From Coxiella endosymbiont of Amblyomma americanum (GTDB lineage Bacteria > Pseudomonadota > Gammaproteobacteria > Coxiellales > Coxiellaceae), in contig NZ_CP007541.1 of assembly GCF_000815025.1 (NCBI RefSeq), positions 434,001-498,000 on the forward strand: a stretch of DNA of 64,000 nucleotides, given 5' to 3'. Under the pieces are notes generated by a model, which worked only from the letters and a program-made list of their open reading frames with translations, did not search any database and was not told where the DNA came from. How positions within the stretch are numbered: the first letter of the stretch is position 1; each line of letters opens with the position of its first letter. The position numbers were made by a program, and so were the translations under genes. Of this stretch, positions 19,443 through 29,721 are shown piece after piece.

Positions 19443-20576
19443 CTATTCAAAATAAAGAGATACTTTAGCAATATTTTTTACTTTTGTAGTGATGCTTTGA
19501 TACTGTGATGCCAGTTGTTCTTTTTCTTTTTGAACTGCTGATAATGGAAGGCAAATTTCAATATAAACTTTTTTATCTAGATAGTGAAGTGTTATCCGTC
19601 GAATATCTTTAAAACTTGGAAATTTTTTCCAATGAATTTTTGTAATACGATAAATGTCTTCGCGACTAGGTAAATTTATTGAAAACGTTGATACAGTGTC
19701 ATTTTCCGGATCAATATGTACAATAACATCAGCAATATAAGAAAAGCTGTTTATAAGACTAAGATGAACTTTTTCACTAATATAGTGCCCTTCTGATACA
19801 CTGATGTCTGGAGCAACTTGAATATGGACATCTATAAAAACATTACTACCGTGTAATCGAGAGCGCAATTGATGCATGGATAGAACACCTGGAACAGCTT
19901 TGATGGTATTAATGATGTTTTCAAAAGTTTTATCATCAACAGCGGTGTCAATAAGTTCCTGAATATTTTTCCATAGCATTTTCCCACTCACATACAATAT
20001 TAGAAGTGTGATAATTAAGGTACCGATAAAATCAAGAAAAGTAATACCGGAACGAGTCCCAATCGCACTAATTAAAACAACTAATGAAATAAGAGCATCA
20101 CTGCGATTATGCCAAGCGTTAGTGCGTAATAGATCAGAATTGATTTTTTTACCAATTACTAATGTATAACGAAATAAAATTTCATTTACAATTATAGAGA
20201 TGGCGGATACTGTGATGACAGGAAAAGTCGGTATAGCAAGATGAACGTGATGCATAAAATGCAATATCGTACTAAAAGTGATTCCTACAACGACAAAAAT
20301 TAAAATAAAAGAGATAGCAATGGTCCCAATAGTCTCTATACGACCGTGCCCATACGGATGTTCTTTGTCTGGTGCACGAGCTCCTAATAGACTTGCTGTG
20401 ATTATTAGTCCATCCATAAAAAGATCTGATATGGCATGAATTCCATCGACAATTAAAGCGTGAGAGTAACCAATAATTCCTATATTTATTTTCAATAAAG
20501 CAAGTACGGTATTCGTGACAGCGCTTACAAGCGCTATTCTTATAAGTAAGGCAAGGCGACGATTTTTATTTTTCAA
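19443..20576 (-). CDS. Cation diffusion facilitator (Zn/Fe efflux) family transporter
   Basis: This inner-membrane antiporter of the CDF family exports divalent metals such as Zn(II) or Fe(II) for protons. About six membrane helices lie in residues 10-215. The metal-site pattern is visible: DGIHAISD in helix II and HNRSDAL in helix V. The cytoplasmic domain begins near PGVLSMHQLRSRLHG and continues with HIQVAPDISVSEGH. The 377 residues are longer than FieF (300), with an extra C-terminal region of about 80 residues, as in the MamB-like subgroup. Metal specificity is not readable. The neighbouring SUF operon hints at iron, but that is only inference. Confidence 0.9.
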   Translation of the reverse strand: MKNKNRRLALLIRIALVSAVTNTVLALLKINIGIIGYSHALIVDGIHAISDLFMDGLIITASLLGARAPDKEHPYGHGRIETIGTIAISFILIFVVVGITFSTILHFMHHVHLAIPTFPVITVSAISIIVNEILFRYTLVIGKKINSDLLRTNAWHNRSDALISLVVLISAIGTRSGITFLDFIGTLIITLLILYVSGKMLWKNIQELIDTAVDDKTFENIINTIKAVPGVLSMHQLRSRLHGSNVFIDVHIQVAPDISVSEGHYISEKVHLSLINSFSYIADVIVHIDPENDTVSTFSINLPSREDIYRITKIHWKKFPSFKDIRRITLHYLDKKVYIEICLPLSAVQKEKEQLASQYQSITTKVKNIAKVSLYFE

Positions 20577-20705
20577 AAAGACCCACTATAATGGTTGTGT
20601 AGTTGTTTGTTGTTTAAATAGTCCAATTTATGATATTATACCAGTGGTTTTGTAGTATATTAAGAAACTTTATGTAAAAGAAAAAAGTTTTAAGTCAAGA
20701 TGAAG

Positions 20706-20907
20706 ATGTTTAAAACTAGCCCATTTAACTAAAATTATGCTACGACGATGATACATTTAAATGTCAAAGAAGGGCGCTTTAGCAGAACAACAATCGTTTC
20801 AAACACCACTTTTATCGATTACTTAGTGAAATTTTAATAAAGCGAGGTTTAGTTAGTTCTAATTATGGTATCTTTGAAGTGTTGATTAAAATTTTGGAGT
20901 TAGTGTA
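20706..20907 (+). pseudogene. Decayed Rrf2-family regulator (SufR/IscR-like) upstream of sufB
   Basis: Translation from ATG 20706 gives MFKTSPFN, a stop, then NYATTMIHL and KEGRFSRTT, which line up with the Rrf2 N terminus (a pattern like MLRISKLTDYATVVMTHLA). A shift to another frame near 20830 gives RLLSEILIKRGLVSSNYG, matching the Rrf2 recognition-helix end and wing pattern (LLxxLxKxGLVxSxRG). It then runs on in frame to a stop overlapping the sufB start. Stops and a frameshift break it, and the cysteine and C-terminal regions are gone. In intact relatives this gene controls the suf operon. The identification is from pattern memory. Confidence 0.72.
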
Positions 20908-22353
20908 ATGGCTAGTAAAAGTTATTTTCAGAAAGTCGTTGATAGAACCTATAAATACGGATTTGTTACGGATATTGCCATGGATGTAATTATCCCAGGG
21001 TTGAACGAAGATGTTATCAGACTTATCTCAGAGAGAAAAAATGAACCTAGTTTTATGTTAGAATGGCGACTTCGAGCTTATCGTCATTGGATAACTATTA
21101 ATCCTCCCCAATGGGCGCATTTACGTATAGCACCAATTGATTATCAATCTATTAGTTATTATGCAGCACCAAAAAAGCAAAGTAAAAGACTTACAAACTT
21201 ACAAGAAATCGATCCTAAACTACTTGAAACTTACAATAGATTAGGCATTCCGCTGCATGAACAGAAATCTTTTACGAACGTTGCTGTAGATGCTGTTTTC
21301 GATAGTATTTCAGTGGCGACGACTTTTAAGGAAAAATTAGCTTCGGTAGGAATTATCTTTTGTTCATTCTCAGAAGCAATAAAAAAATATCCTGATTTAA
21401 TTGAGAGTTATTTAGGTAGCGTTGTTTCTTATCGCGATAACTTTTTTGCTGCGCTAAATTCAGCTGTATTTAGCGATGGTTCATTTGTGTACGTACCAAA
21501 GGGGATACGATGTCCTATGGAATTATCCACATATTTTCGCATTAACGCTGCTAATACTGGACAATTCGAAAGAACGTTGATCATCGTTAACGAAGGTAGC
21601 TATGTAAGCTACTTGGAGGGGTGCACGGCTCCACAAAGAGACGAAAATCAGCTGCACGCTGCTGTAGTAGAATTAGTGGCATTAGCTGATGCTGAGATAA
21701 GATATTCCACTGTACAAAATTGGTATCCTGGAGACGCACATGGAAATGGTGGAATTTATAATTTTGTAACAAAACGCGGTATATGTTACGGAAATAATGC
21801 AAAAATTTCTTGGACACAAGTTGAAACAGGATCTTCAATTACTTGGAAATACCCGAGTGTTATTTTGAAGGGTGATAATTCTGTTGGTGAATTTTATTCG
21901 GTAGCTTTAACAAACAATTTTCAACAGGCTGATACTGGAACGAAAATGATTCACATAGGTAAGAATACTAAAAGTACGATTATTTCTAAGGGAATTTCTG
22001 CAGGTTATGGGCAAAATAGTTATCGTGGTTTAGTTCGTGTTGGATCTAATGCTACAAACGCTTTTAATTACAGTCAATGCGACTCTTTATTATTAGGTAA
22101 TCAATGTGGTGCTCACACTTTTCCTTACATCGAAGTAAAAAATTCTACGGCACGCGTTGAACATGAAGCCACTACCTCTAAAATTGGAGAAGATCAATTA
22201 TTTTATTGTCGACAACGTGGTATTAACGAAGAAGATGCTATCTCAATGATAGTCAATGGTTTTTGTAAACAAGTTTTTCAAAAGTTGCCCATGGAATTCG
22301 CTGTTGAGGCGCAAAAACTAATGGAAGTCAGTTTAGATGGATCTATTGGGTAA
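20908..22353 (+). CDS. sufB: Fe-S cluster assembly scaffold SufB
   Basis: SufB is the core of the SufBC2D scaffold on which Fe-S clusters are built in the cytoplasm. The 481 residues match the family. The conserved segments [26 protein letters not shown], and the C-terminal [12 protein letters not shown] with [12 protein letters not shown] are present. The Cys in this last segment and the Glu of HEA correspond to positions important for cluster assembly. A GGAG ribosome site lies 8 bases before the ATG. It is the first intact gene of the operon sufB-C-D-S-U-A-T, and a broken regulator lies directly upstream. Confidence 0.97.
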   Translation: MASKSYFQKVVDRTYKYGFVTDIAMDVIIPGLNEDVIRLISERKNEPSFMLEWRLRAYRHWITINPPQWAHLRIAPIDYQSISYYAAPKKQSKRLTNLQEIDPKLLETYNRLGIPLHEQKSFTNVAVDAVFDSISVATTFKEKLASVGIIFCSFSEAIKKYPDLIESYLGSVVSYRDNFFAALNSAVFSDGSFVYVPKGIRCPMELSTYFRINAANTGQFERTLIIVNEGSYVSYLEGCTAPQRDENQLHAAVVELVALADAEIRYSTVQNWYPGDAHGNGGIYNFVTKRGICYGNNAKISWTQVETGSSITWKYPSVILKGDNSVGEFYSVALTNNFQQADTGTKMIHIGKNTKSTIISKGISAGYGQNSYRGLVRVGSNATNAFNYSQCDSLLLGNQCGAHTFPYIEVKNSTARVEHEATTSKIGEDQLFYCRQRGINEEDAISMIVNGFCKQVFQKLPMEFAVEAQKLMEVSLDGSIG

Positions 22354-22383
22354 AAAAGCTAATCGATAAAAAGACTGTATCTA

Positions 22384-23118
22384 ATGTTGATAATAAAAAA
22401 TTTGTATGTAATGGCAAATGGTCACGAAGTTCTTCGAGGGGTGAATTTATCTATCCATGCTGGCGAAGTACATGCTGTTATGGGTCCTAATGGTTCTGGT
22501 AAAAGCACTCTGGCGTCTGTATTAGCGGGTCGGGAAAATTGTTCTGTTACTGCGGGTGAAGTAACGTATTTTAATCGAAATTTACTAGAGCTATCTCCTG
22601 AGGAGCGAGCAGCATGTGGTCTGTTTTTAGCATTTCAATATCCTATAGAGATTCCTGGTGTAAATAATCTTTATTTTTTGAAGACGGCTGTTAATAGCAT
22701 TCGTAAGACACGTGGAGAACAAGAATTAGATTCGATGGATATCATGACATTAGTCGAAGAAAAATTGATTTTAGTTGGTATGGACGATAAGTTCTTAAAA
22801 AGATCGGTTAATGAAGGATTTTCTGGGGGTGAAAAAAAACGCAATGAAATTTTACAAATGTTAATGCTTGAGCCCTCTCTTGCTATTTTAGATGAAGTTG
22901 ACTCTGGTCTAGATATAGATGCCTTACAAGTAGTGGCTATGGGAATTAATAGTTTTCGTAATTCTAAAAGAATTATTTTATTAATTACTCACTATCAGCG
23001 TCTTTTGAATTATATAAAACCTGATTTTATACATGTCTTGATTGATGGACGTATTGTAGTATCAGGAGACTCGTCATTAGCTTGTAAACTTGAAGAAAAA
23101 GGATATAGTTGGCTATGA
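22384..23118 (+). CDS. sufC: Fe-S assembly ATPase SufC
   Basis: SufC is the ABC-type ATPase of the SufBCD complex. Walker A (GPNGSGKST), the family-specific signature FSGGEKKRNEI, Walker B (LAILDEVDSGLD) and the switch His (ITHYQR) are all visible. The 244 residues are normal. The stop codon overlaps the sufD ATG as ATGA, so SufC and SufD are translationally coupled. No membrane segment is present, as expected for this soluble ABC ATPase. Confidence 0.97.
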   Translation: MLIIKNLYVMANGHEVLRGVNLSIHAGEVHAVMGPNGSGKSTLASVLAGRENCSVTAGEVTYFNRNLLELSPEERAACGLFLAFQYPIEIPGVNNLYFLKTAVNSIRKTRGEQELDSMDIMTLVEEKLILVGMDDKFLKRSVNEGFSGGEKKRNEILQMLMLEPSLAILDEVDSGLDIDALQVVAMGINSFRNSKRIILLITHYQRLLNYIKPDFIHVLIDGRIVVSGDSSLACKLEEKGYSWL

Positions 23119-24419
23119 CAGTGCTTGATGCGGGTTGGTCCGAAGCTAGATTAAGGGGATTACAAGATAAGAATAATTGTTTCTTACAAGAATGGCGGCA
23201 TAAGCAGTTAAAAAAGTTTTTACTGATGGGTTTTCCAGATCGAAAAATAGAAAATTGGAAATATACAGATGTTACTCAAATTGCATCTCAGACTTTTTCA
23301 TTTGACAGAATAGCTGATGATATCGGTTTTAATATAGAGGATTTTATTATAGAGGGTACTCATCGCATGGTGTTTATTAATGGGTATTTTGTACCAGCTC
23401 TATCGACTTTGACAAAGTTAATACCCAAAGTTCAATTGGCATCATTGAAAGCAATATTAAAAGAAAAGAGAGGGAAAATACGGATCACAGATAATCTAAG
23501 TTCTCAGACTGCTTTTTCATTGCTGAATGGTAGTCTTTTCCGAGATGGTATGTTTCTCTACGTACCAAAGAATTTTCAGCTTGAAGAACCTATTCATCTT
23601 CTTTACTTAATGAAACCAAATTTTCCTTTATCAATGACCCAAACTCGTCATTTAATTTTCTTAGATGAGAATGCTAACGCTTCTTTTATAGAAGAGTATC
23701 GTGGAGTTTCTTCCACAATGACTTATTTTAACAACATTGTGACTCAAATCAAAGTTGGAGATTCCGCTAATTTGGTACTTTATAAACTGCAAGAAGAAAA
23801 CAGCTTTTCTTTTCATATTGCGAATACTCAAATTAATCAGGCACAAAACAGCCAAGTGACTGCTTGCCATTTTTTATTAGGGGGAGCACTTGGGCGAGAA
23901 GATTTACACTGCGCATTGAAAGGTCATGGAGCTTCATGTCGACTGTTGGGACTGTATCATCCACAAAACACACAGCATATTGATAGCCACACCTGCGTTG
24001 ATCATAGAGTTTCTGAATGCGAAAGTCAACAGCTTTATAAAGGAATTATTGGTGATGACTCTAAGGCTGTTTTTAATGGAAAAATTTTTGTGCATAAAGG
24101 AGCTAGCAAAACGATAGCTCGTCAAACTAATAAAAATTTAATATTTTCAGATAAAGCTGAGGTAAATGTTAAACCCGAGATTGAAATTTATAATGATGAT
24201 GTAGTATGTACTCATGGTGCCACGATAGGTCATTTAAATGACGACACACTATTTTATTTATGTAGTCGTGGTATCGATCGAATTGCAGCCAAACATTTAC
24301 TGACTTGCGCATTTTCTAGTGAAATTGTAGAAAAATTACCTCATAGAATTATTACAGAGCACCTTTATGCAAGGTTTACGAAGAAACTTGGCGTTATGTT
24401 GTCTGGAGCGTTATCATGA
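23115..24419 (+). CDS. sufD: Fe-S cluster assembly protein SufD
   Basis: SufD is the SufB paralogue that completes the SufBC2D scaffold and helps iron entry. The chosen ATG at 23115 overlaps the sufC stop (ATGA); a TTG two codons earlier is also in frame. Family segments GFPDRKIENWKYTDV near the start, VNVKPEIEIYNDDVVCTHGATIG, and YLCSRGI near the C terminus support the call. The length of 434 is typical. Its stop overlaps the sufS start by 4 bases. Confidence 0.95.
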   Translation: MTVLDAGWSEARLRGLQDKNNCFLQEWRHKQLKKFLLMGFPDRKIENWKYTDVTQIASQTFSFDRIADDIGFNIEDFIIEGTHRMVFINGYFVPALSTLTKLIPKVQLASLKAILKEKRGKIRITDNLSSQTAFSLLNGSLFRDGMFLYVPKNFQLEEPIHLLYLMKPNFPLSMTQTRHLIFLDENANASFIEEYRGVSSTMTYFNNIVTQIKVGDSANLVLYKLQEENSFSFHIANTQINQAQNSQVTACHFLLGGALGREDLHCALKGHGASCRLLGLYHPQNTQHIDSHTCVDHRVSECESQQLYKGIIGDDSKAVFNGKIFVHKGASKTIARQTNKNLIFSDKAEVNVKPEIEIYNDDVVCTHGATIGHLNDDTLFYLCSRGIDRIAAKHLLTCAFSSEIVEKLPHRIITEHLYARFTKKLGVMLSGALS

Positions 24420-25648
24420 TTAGTACACTTAACTCTTTGCGAGACGATTTCCCTATTTTAAAGGAGAAGATTTTAGGGAAACCACTTGTGTATTTAGACT
24501 CCGGAGCGACAACTCAAAAGCCGCAGGCAGTAATTAGTGCTATCAGTCATTATTATCATCATGATAATGCTAATGTACATCGAGGAATTTATACCATCAG
24601 TGAACGGGCGACGGTTGCTTATGAGAGCGCTCGTAGGAAGGTTAAGATGTTTATAAATGCCGCTCATTTGCACGAGATTATTTTTACCCACGGAACTACA
24701 GAATCAATTAATTTGATTGCCACGAGTTTTGGAAAATTGCAAATACAACAAGGTGATGAAATTGTAATTTCAGAAATGGAGCATCACTCTAATATTGTAC
24801 CTTGGCAATTATTATGCGAGAGAGTGGGAGCAAAGTTGAAAATAATTCCAGTAAATGACGATGGAACCCTGAATTTATATGAATACCAAGGCTTGTTAAC
24901 AGAGCGCACTAAAATTGTGGGAATAATCCATGCTTCTAATGTATTAGGAACAATCAACGCGGTAAAAAAGATAATTTGCTTGGCGCACCAAAAAAATATT
25001 CCGGTTTTGTTAGATGGTGCACAAGCAATTGCTCATATGGTAATAGACGTGCAAGATTTAGATTGTGATTTTTATGTTTTTTCTGGACACAAGTTATATG
25101 GCCCTACAGGAATTGGTGTCCTTTATGGGAAGAGGAAATGGTTAGAAAAAATGCCTCCTTATCAAGGAGGTGGAAATATGATTCGCCAGGTCACTTTTGA
25201 AAAAACCGAATATAGTCCATTACCTCATAAATTTGAAGCAGGTACGCCTAATATAGCTGGTGTTATTGGACTCGGAGCAGCTATTGATTATCTTTCGGAA
25301 ATTGGTTTTGAAAGAATTGACACTTATGAACAAGCTTTATTAGATTATGCAACAAAAAAATTATGGAGAATTCACGGATTGAAAATTATAGGTGACGCAC
25401 AAAAAAAAATTGGCATTATTTCTTTTGTCATAGAAAAAATTCATCCTCATGACATTGCTACTATTTTGGACAATGAAGGGATTGCTATTCGATCAGGTCA
25501 TCATTGTGCTATGCCGTTAATGGAGCGATTTAAATTACCTGCAACGGCTCGTATTACATTAGCCCTGTACAATACGTTCAATGATATTGATCGATTAACT
25601 GATGGTTTAACAAAGGTCAACCAAATATTTAAAAATGCTGTATTTTAA
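24416..25648 (+). CDS. sufS: Cysteine desulfurase SufS
   Basis: This class V PLP enzyme removes sulfur from cysteine for Fe-S assembly. The PLP-binding Lys226 (SGHKLYGPTG), the PLP-contacting EMEHHSN, and the catalytic Cys364 in RSGHHCAMPL are visible. The family usually has RAGHHCAQP, so the Gln after Ala is Met here. The 410 residues are normal. It overlaps sufD by 4 bases and is followed by sufU, its usual sulfur-accepting partner; no sufE is in this operon. Confidence 0.96.
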   Translation: MISTLNSLRDDFPILKEKILGKPLVYLDSGATTQKPQAVISAISHYYHHDNANVHRGIYTISERATVAYESARRKVKMFINAAHLHEIIFTHGTTESINLIATSFGKLQIQQGDEIVISEMEHHSNIVPWQLLCERVGAKLKIIPVNDDGTLNLYEYQGLLTERTKIVGIIHASNVLGTINAVKKIICLAHQKNIPVLLDGAQAIAHMVIDVQDLDCDFYVFSGHKLYGPTGIGVLYGKRKWLEKMPPYQGGGNMIRQVTFEKTEYSPLPHKFEAGTPNIAGVIGLGAAIDYLSEIGFERIDTYEQALLDYATKKLWRIHGLKIIGDAQKKIGIISFVIEKIHPHDIATILDNEGIAIRSGHHCAMPLMERFKLPATARITLALYNTFNDIDRLTDGLTKVNQIFKNAVF

Positions 25649-25657
25649 GAGATTAAA

Positions 25658-26077
25658 GTGGGTAATTTATCTGATTTATATCAAGAAATAGTGATTGATT
25701 ATAGTCGGAAACCTCGAAATTTTGGACGACTAACAAATCCAACGTACATGCATGATGGCTATAATCCATTATGTGGAGATCAACTAACTGTATATTTGCG
25801 AGAGGAAGACGGAATAATAAAAGAAACGGCTTTTGAAGGCAAAGGATGCGCAATATCTATTGCATCGGCTTCGTTAATGATGGAGGCCTTAAAAGGAAAA
25901 ACTATTGTACAAAGCAAGACTTTATTTGCTCAGTTTTGTGATTTAGCAACAGGAAAAAGTGTAAGTATGGAAAAATTAGGGAAATTAGCCGCCTTATCAG
26001 GTATTTCTGCATTTCCTTCTCGGGTGAAATGCGCCACATTATGTTGGCATACTATGTTTGCTGCCTTACGTGATTAA
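25658..26077 (+). CDS. sufU: SufU-type sulfur acceptor/scaffold protein
   Basis: SufU takes persulfide from SufS, often in a zinc-dependent way. The NPLCGD motif (C39), the FEGKGCAIS motif (C64) and the C-terminal RVKCATL (C125) give the three conserved cysteines plus Asp41, and the insertion between the second and third separates it from IscU. The start is a GTG at 25658 with a weak ribosome site, 9 bases after the sufS stop, so coupling to sufS translation is likely. The length of 139 is normal. Confidence 0.93.
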   Translation: MGNLSDLYQEIVIDYSRKPRNFGRLTNPTYMHDGYNPLCGDQLTVYLREEDGIIKETAFEGKGCAISIASASLMMEALKGKTIVQSKTLFAQFCDLATGKSVSMEKLGKLAALSGISAFPSRVKCATLCWHTMFAALRD

Positions 26078-26114
26078 GTTATACCACCTTACTCGTGCAA
26101 GAATTATTATATAA

Positions 26115-26504
26115 ATGGTGAATGATAAAGTAAAAATTATAGACTTAACAGATGCAGCTTGTAAGCATCTTCGGTCATTGATAGAAATACATGCAGGATA
26201 TGCACAATTTCGATTATCGGTAAAAAAGACAGGTTGTTCTGGATATATGTATCAGCCCGAGATTGTGCAAGCTCCTAAACAAGGAGATCTTCTTTTGAAG
26301 ACAAATGGTCTAATGGTTCTCATTGATTCTCAATGTATACCTCTTGTTAAAGGTACTGTAATAGATTATATAAAAAAAGATTTTGGACAATATCAATTAC
26401 GCTTTATTAATCCTAATGCAATTGGGTCTTGTGGTTGTGGAGAAAGTTTTCATTTAAAGAAAAATAAGAACAAAAATGAAGGTACCAATGATAATGAGAA
26501 ATAA
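26115..26504 (+). CDS. sufA: A-type Fe-S carrier protein (SufA/IscA family)
   Basis: This HesB/IscA-fold protein carries clusters from the scaffold to apoproteins. The three conserved cysteines are present: C41 in TGCSGYMY, then C106 and C108 in GSCGCGESF. The length of 129 includes a Lys/Asn-rich tail of about 15 residues beyond the normal end. The tail overlaps the start of sufT, so some tail residues may exist only because of the overlap. It is part of the suf operon. Confidence 0.93.
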   Translation: MVNDKVKIIDLTDAACKHLRSLIEIHAGYAQFRLSVKKTGCSGYMYQPEIVQAPKQGDLLLKTNGLMVLIDSQCIPLVKGTVIDYIKKDFGQYQLRFINPNAIGSCGCGESFHLKKNKNKNEGTNDNEK

Positions 26505-27045
26505 ATATAAAAAAGAGGTTGTTGTATTAAATCGTGATGCAATGTCAATTTTGATACCATCCGGTGTATCTACTAAAATCCCTCAGGGAACTAAGGTAAC
26601 TATCATGCAAAGTTTAGGAAATACATTTACGATAGCTTTTTCTGGAAATTTAGCTCGCATTAAGGCGGAAGATGCAGATGCTTTAGGAAAGTCTGTGGAG
26701 AATTCCATGGAATATGTGATGTCTAATGCTGCTATAAAAGATAAAGTGTGGGCTCAGCTTAGCACTGTATTCGATCCGGAAATTCCAGTTAATGTTGTGG
26801 AATTAGGATTAATATATACTTGCAATATTGAACAACTAGAAAATAACAATTTTTGTGTAATTATTGAAATGACCTTAACAGCGCCTGGATGTGGCATGGG
26901 TCCGGTATTGATAGAAGACGTTAAACAAAAAATTTTAGCTATACCTAAAGTAGATATCGCAAAAGTATCAATTGTCTTCGATCCACCTTGGAATCGAGAA
27001 ATGATGTCTGATACCGCTAAATTAGAATTGGGGCTTTTTTATTAA
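26488..27045 (+). CDS. sufT: SufT-type Fe-S maturation protein (DUF59/MIP18 domain)
   Basis: SufT helps mature Fe-S proteins in organisms with SUF systems. The N-terminal region has IPSGVSTKIPQGTKVTIMQS, and the DUF59 domain (from about residue 75) has FDPEIPVNVVELGLIY and LTAPGCGMGPVL with the conserved Cys, then FDPPWNREMMS. In-frame ATGs occur at 26476, 26488 and 26494; I choose 26488 because AAGG lies 5 bases upstream. It overlaps sufA by 17 bases. It closes the suf operon, 34 bases before rlmE. Confidence 0.93.
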   Translation: MIMRNKYKKEVVVLNRDAMSILIPSGVSTKIPQGTKVTIMQSLGNTFTIAFSGNLARIKAEDADALGKSVENSMEYVMSNAAIKDKVWAQLSTVFDPEIPVNVVELGLIYTCNIEQLENNNFCVIIEMTLTAPGCGMGPVLIEDVKQKILAIPKVDIAKVSIVFDPPWNREMMSDTAKLELGLFY

Positions 27046-27079
27046 AAATTAAAATCCTGTGGAGGGTTAATGTGAGTAC

Positions 27080-27742
27080 ATGACACGAAATAAGCATCGT
27101 TGGCCACAAGGATACAATAAAGATTTCTATGTTAGGTATGCAAAGCAAAAAGGTTATGTTTCGCGCGCAGCTTTTAAGCTCCTAGAGATTAACGAAAAGT
27201 ATAAGCTTTTTAAACCCGGGATGTCTGTAGTTGATTTGGGAGCGGCGCCGGGAGGGTGGTTTCAGGTGGTTGAGAATCTTGTAGGACCTCATGGGTTTGT
27301 TGTTGCTGTAGATCTTACACCTATTAATCCAATACTAAAAGGTGAATTTATTCAAGGAGACTTGAATAAAACAACAACTTTTCGTCAGTTGAGTGCTTTA
27401 ATATATAAAAAAGTCAGAGGTGGTCTGGTAAATTTTGTTATTTCTGACATGGCGCCAAATATTTCCGGTATAAAAGATAGTGACCAATCAAAAGCATTAC
27501 GTTTGGCTGAATTGGCGTGGAATCGAGCTAGAATTTTTCTGAGAATAGGTGGAGGATTCTTAGTAAAACTTTTCCAAAGTCCTAATGTTAGCATTTTCTT
27601 AATAAATTTGCGTCCTTATTTTAGGCGTTCTAGGATTCTCAAACCACATGCTTCACATGCTAGATCGAGTGAGATTTATATACTTGCTACTGAATTTCTA
27701 GGCTATAATCAGAAAGTATACAATAAAGAGGGAATATCTTGA
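27080..27742 (+). CDS. rlmE: 23S rRNA 2'-O-ribose U2552 methyltransferase
   Basis: RlmE (FtsJ/RrmJ) methylates U2552 in the A loop during late 50S assembly. The K-D-K-E catalytic set is visible: Lys in [10 protein letters not shown], Asp in SDMAPN, Lys in GGFLVKLFQ, and Glu in RSSEIYI. The SAM-binding motif [11 protein letters not shown] is intact. The length of 220 is slightly over E. coli's 209. Its TGA stop overlaps the ftsH TTG start, the classic rlmE-ftsH pair. Confidence 0.97.
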   Translation: MTRNKHRWPQGYNKDFYVRYAKQKGYVSRAAFKLLEINEKYKLFKPGMSVVDLGAAPGGWFQVVENLVGPHGFVVAVDLTPINPILKGEFIQGDLNKTTTFRQLSALIYKKVRGGLVNFVISDMAPNISGIKDSDQSKALRLAELAWNRARIFLRIGGGFLVKLFQSPNVSIFLINLRPYFRRSRILKPHASHARSSEIYILATEFLGYNQKVYNKEGIS

Positions 27743-29616
27743 ATGGTATCATTAAAAATTTACTGCTTTGGTTAGTAATCGCGATAGTTCTGATTACAGT
27801 CTTCAGCAATTTTGGTGTACGACAACTTGATGTACAGCCTTATAGCTATTCACAATTTGTTCAAGCGGTTAATAATGATAAAATCAGTAGGGTAGTGATT
27901 CAGAATCATGAAATTAAGGGTGTAACTAGAGATCACAAGTATTTTACTACCTACTTGCCTATAGAAGATAAAGATCTGATTAATCAATTGATTGTTAAAG
28001 GTGTGAACGTAAAAGGCGAACCACCAAAACAACAAAGCGTGCTATTGCATGTGCTTATTAGTTGGTTACCTTTCCTTGTTTTAATTTTTGTATGGATTTT
28101 GTTTATGCGTCAGATGCAAGGGGGGAGTCGTGGTGGTCCTATGTCTTTTGGACGCAGTAAAGCACGCCTGCTTAAAGATCAAATAAAGATAACTTTTGAT
28201 GATGTAGCTGGTGTAGAAGAAGCAAAAGAAGAAGTTAAAGAGTTAGTCGATTTTCTGCGCGATCCGGATAAATTTCAGCGCTTAGGTGGGAAAATGCCAT
28301 GTGGTGTCTTACTCATTGGATCTCCAGGAACAGGTAAGACCCTTTTGGCTAAAGCTGTAGCCGGAGAAGCAAAGGTTCCGTTCTTTACAATATCTGGTTC
28401 TGATTTTGTAGAAATGTTTGTAGGCGTAGGTGCCTCTCGTGTGCGAGATATGTTCGATCAAGCAAAGAAGCAAGCGCCTTGTATTATTTTCATTGATGAA
28501 ATTGACGCTGTAGGTCGTCATCGTGGCGCAGGTTTGGGAGGTGGACACGATGAACGAGAACAAACTTTGAATCAGCTTTTGGTAGAGATGGATGGTTTTG
28601 AAGGAAAAGAAGGTATTATCGTAATGGCTGCGACCAATCGACCCGATGTACTTGATCCAGCTTTATTACGTCCTGGTCGTTTTGATAGACAGGTGGTCGT
28701 ACCATTGCCTGATATTAAAGGTCGTGAACGTATTCTTCAGGTTCACATGAGTAAATTGCCTTTAGCATCTGATGTTAAGGCTTCTGTCATTGCTCGAGGT
28801 ACCCCAGGATTTTCTGGAGCGGATTTAGCTAATGTTGTCAATGAAGCCGCCTTATTTGCAGCACGTGAAAATAAGAAAAATGTTGGAATTTCAGAGTTTG
28901 AAAGTGCAAAAGATAAAATTATGATGGGGGCTGAACGGCGATCAATGGTGATGAGTGATGAAGAGAAAAGATTAACGGCTTACCACGAATCTGGTCATGC
29001 TATTGTAGGGTTGCATATGTCTGAACATGATCCAGTGTATAAAGTTACAATTATTCCAAGAGGTCGTGCCTTAGGAATAACAATGTTCCTACCGGAAAAA
29101 GACCGTTATAGTGTAAGTAGACACTTTTTAGAATGCCAATTGGCTGGACTATTCGGTGGACGAATTGCCGAAGAATTAATTTTTGGGGCAGAAAGAGTGA
29201 CTATAGGTGCATCTAATGATATTGAAAAAGCGACTGATATTGCTCGTAACATGGTAACAAAGTGGGGATTGTCATTCAAGTTAGGACCTGTAACTTACCG
29301 AGAGGAAGAAGGCGAAGTGTTTCTAGGACGTTCTGTCACTCAGCACAAAGATATTTCTGAAGCGACTAGTAAGGAAATTGACTTGGAGGTACGATGTATC
29401 ATTAATGCAGCTTATAATACAGCAAAGAAAACTTTGGAACAACATATAGATCAGTTGCATCTTATGGCTAGAGCATTAATTAAGTATGAAACTATTAATG
29501 AAGCACAAATTAAAGAAATTTTGATTGGTAAAGAACCTTCTCCACCACCAGAATGGAAAGAGGATAATGAGGTTGTTCCTTTAATGTCAGTAAGAAAAGA
29601 TTCTTCATCTACCTAA
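27739..29616 (+). CDS. ftsH: ATP-dependent membrane zinc protease FtsH
   Basis: FtsH is a hexameric inner-membrane AAA+ protease that degrades misassembled membrane proteins and regulators such as LpxC. Two membrane helices flank a periplasmic domain (about 5-24 and 98-122). The AAA module has Walker A GSPGTGKT, Walker [10 protein letters not shown] and the second region of homology [18 protein letters not shown]. The protease has the zinc motif HESGH near residue 418. The start is a TTG that overlaps the rlmE stop; the [15 protein letters not shown] terminus fits the family and GAGGG lies upstream. The length of 625 is normal. Confidence 0.97.
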   Translation: MNGIIKNLLLWLVIAIVLITVFSNFGVRQLDVQPYSYSQFVQAVNNDKISRVVIQNHEIKGVTRDHKYFTTYLPIEDKDLINQLIVKGVNVKGEPPKQQSVLLHVLISWLPFLVLIFVWILFMRQMQGGSRGGPMSFGRSKARLLKDQIKITFDDVAGVEEAKEEVKELVDFLRDPDKFQRLGGKMPCGVLLIGSPGTGKTLLAKAVAGEAKVPFFTISGSDFVEMFVGVGASRVRDMFDQAKKQAPCIIFIDEIDAVGRHRGAGLGGGHDEREQTLNQLLVEMDGFEGKEGIIVMAATNRPDVLDPALLRPGRFDRQVVVPLPDIKGRERILQVHMSKLPLASDVKASVIARGTPGFSGADLANVVNEAALFAARENKKNVGISEFESAKDKIMMGAERRSMVMSDEEKRLTAYHESGHAIVGLHMSEHDPVYKVTIIPRGRALGITMFLPEKDRYSVSRHFLECQLAGLFGGRIAEELIFGAERVTIGASNDIEKATDIARNMVTKWGLSFKLGPVTYREEEGEVFLGRSVTQHKDISEATSKEIDLEVRCIINAAYNTAKKTLEQHIDQLHLMARALIKYETINEAQIKEILIGKEPSPPPEWKEDNEVVPLMSVRKDSSST

Positions 29617-29721
29617 AATAAGATCGTAGTGTTTTCAGAAAATCTCGTTTTTTATAAAGAGAGGTGTAATTATTATAAAAACAGAAAAGATATAACAAGT
29701 ATTCTTTTAAAGGAGATTTCT

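Noticed and set aside
29629-29721. N-terminal extension of folP
   Set aside because: Homology and a strong AGGAGA site place the start at 29722; the extra 31 residues look like untranslated leader.
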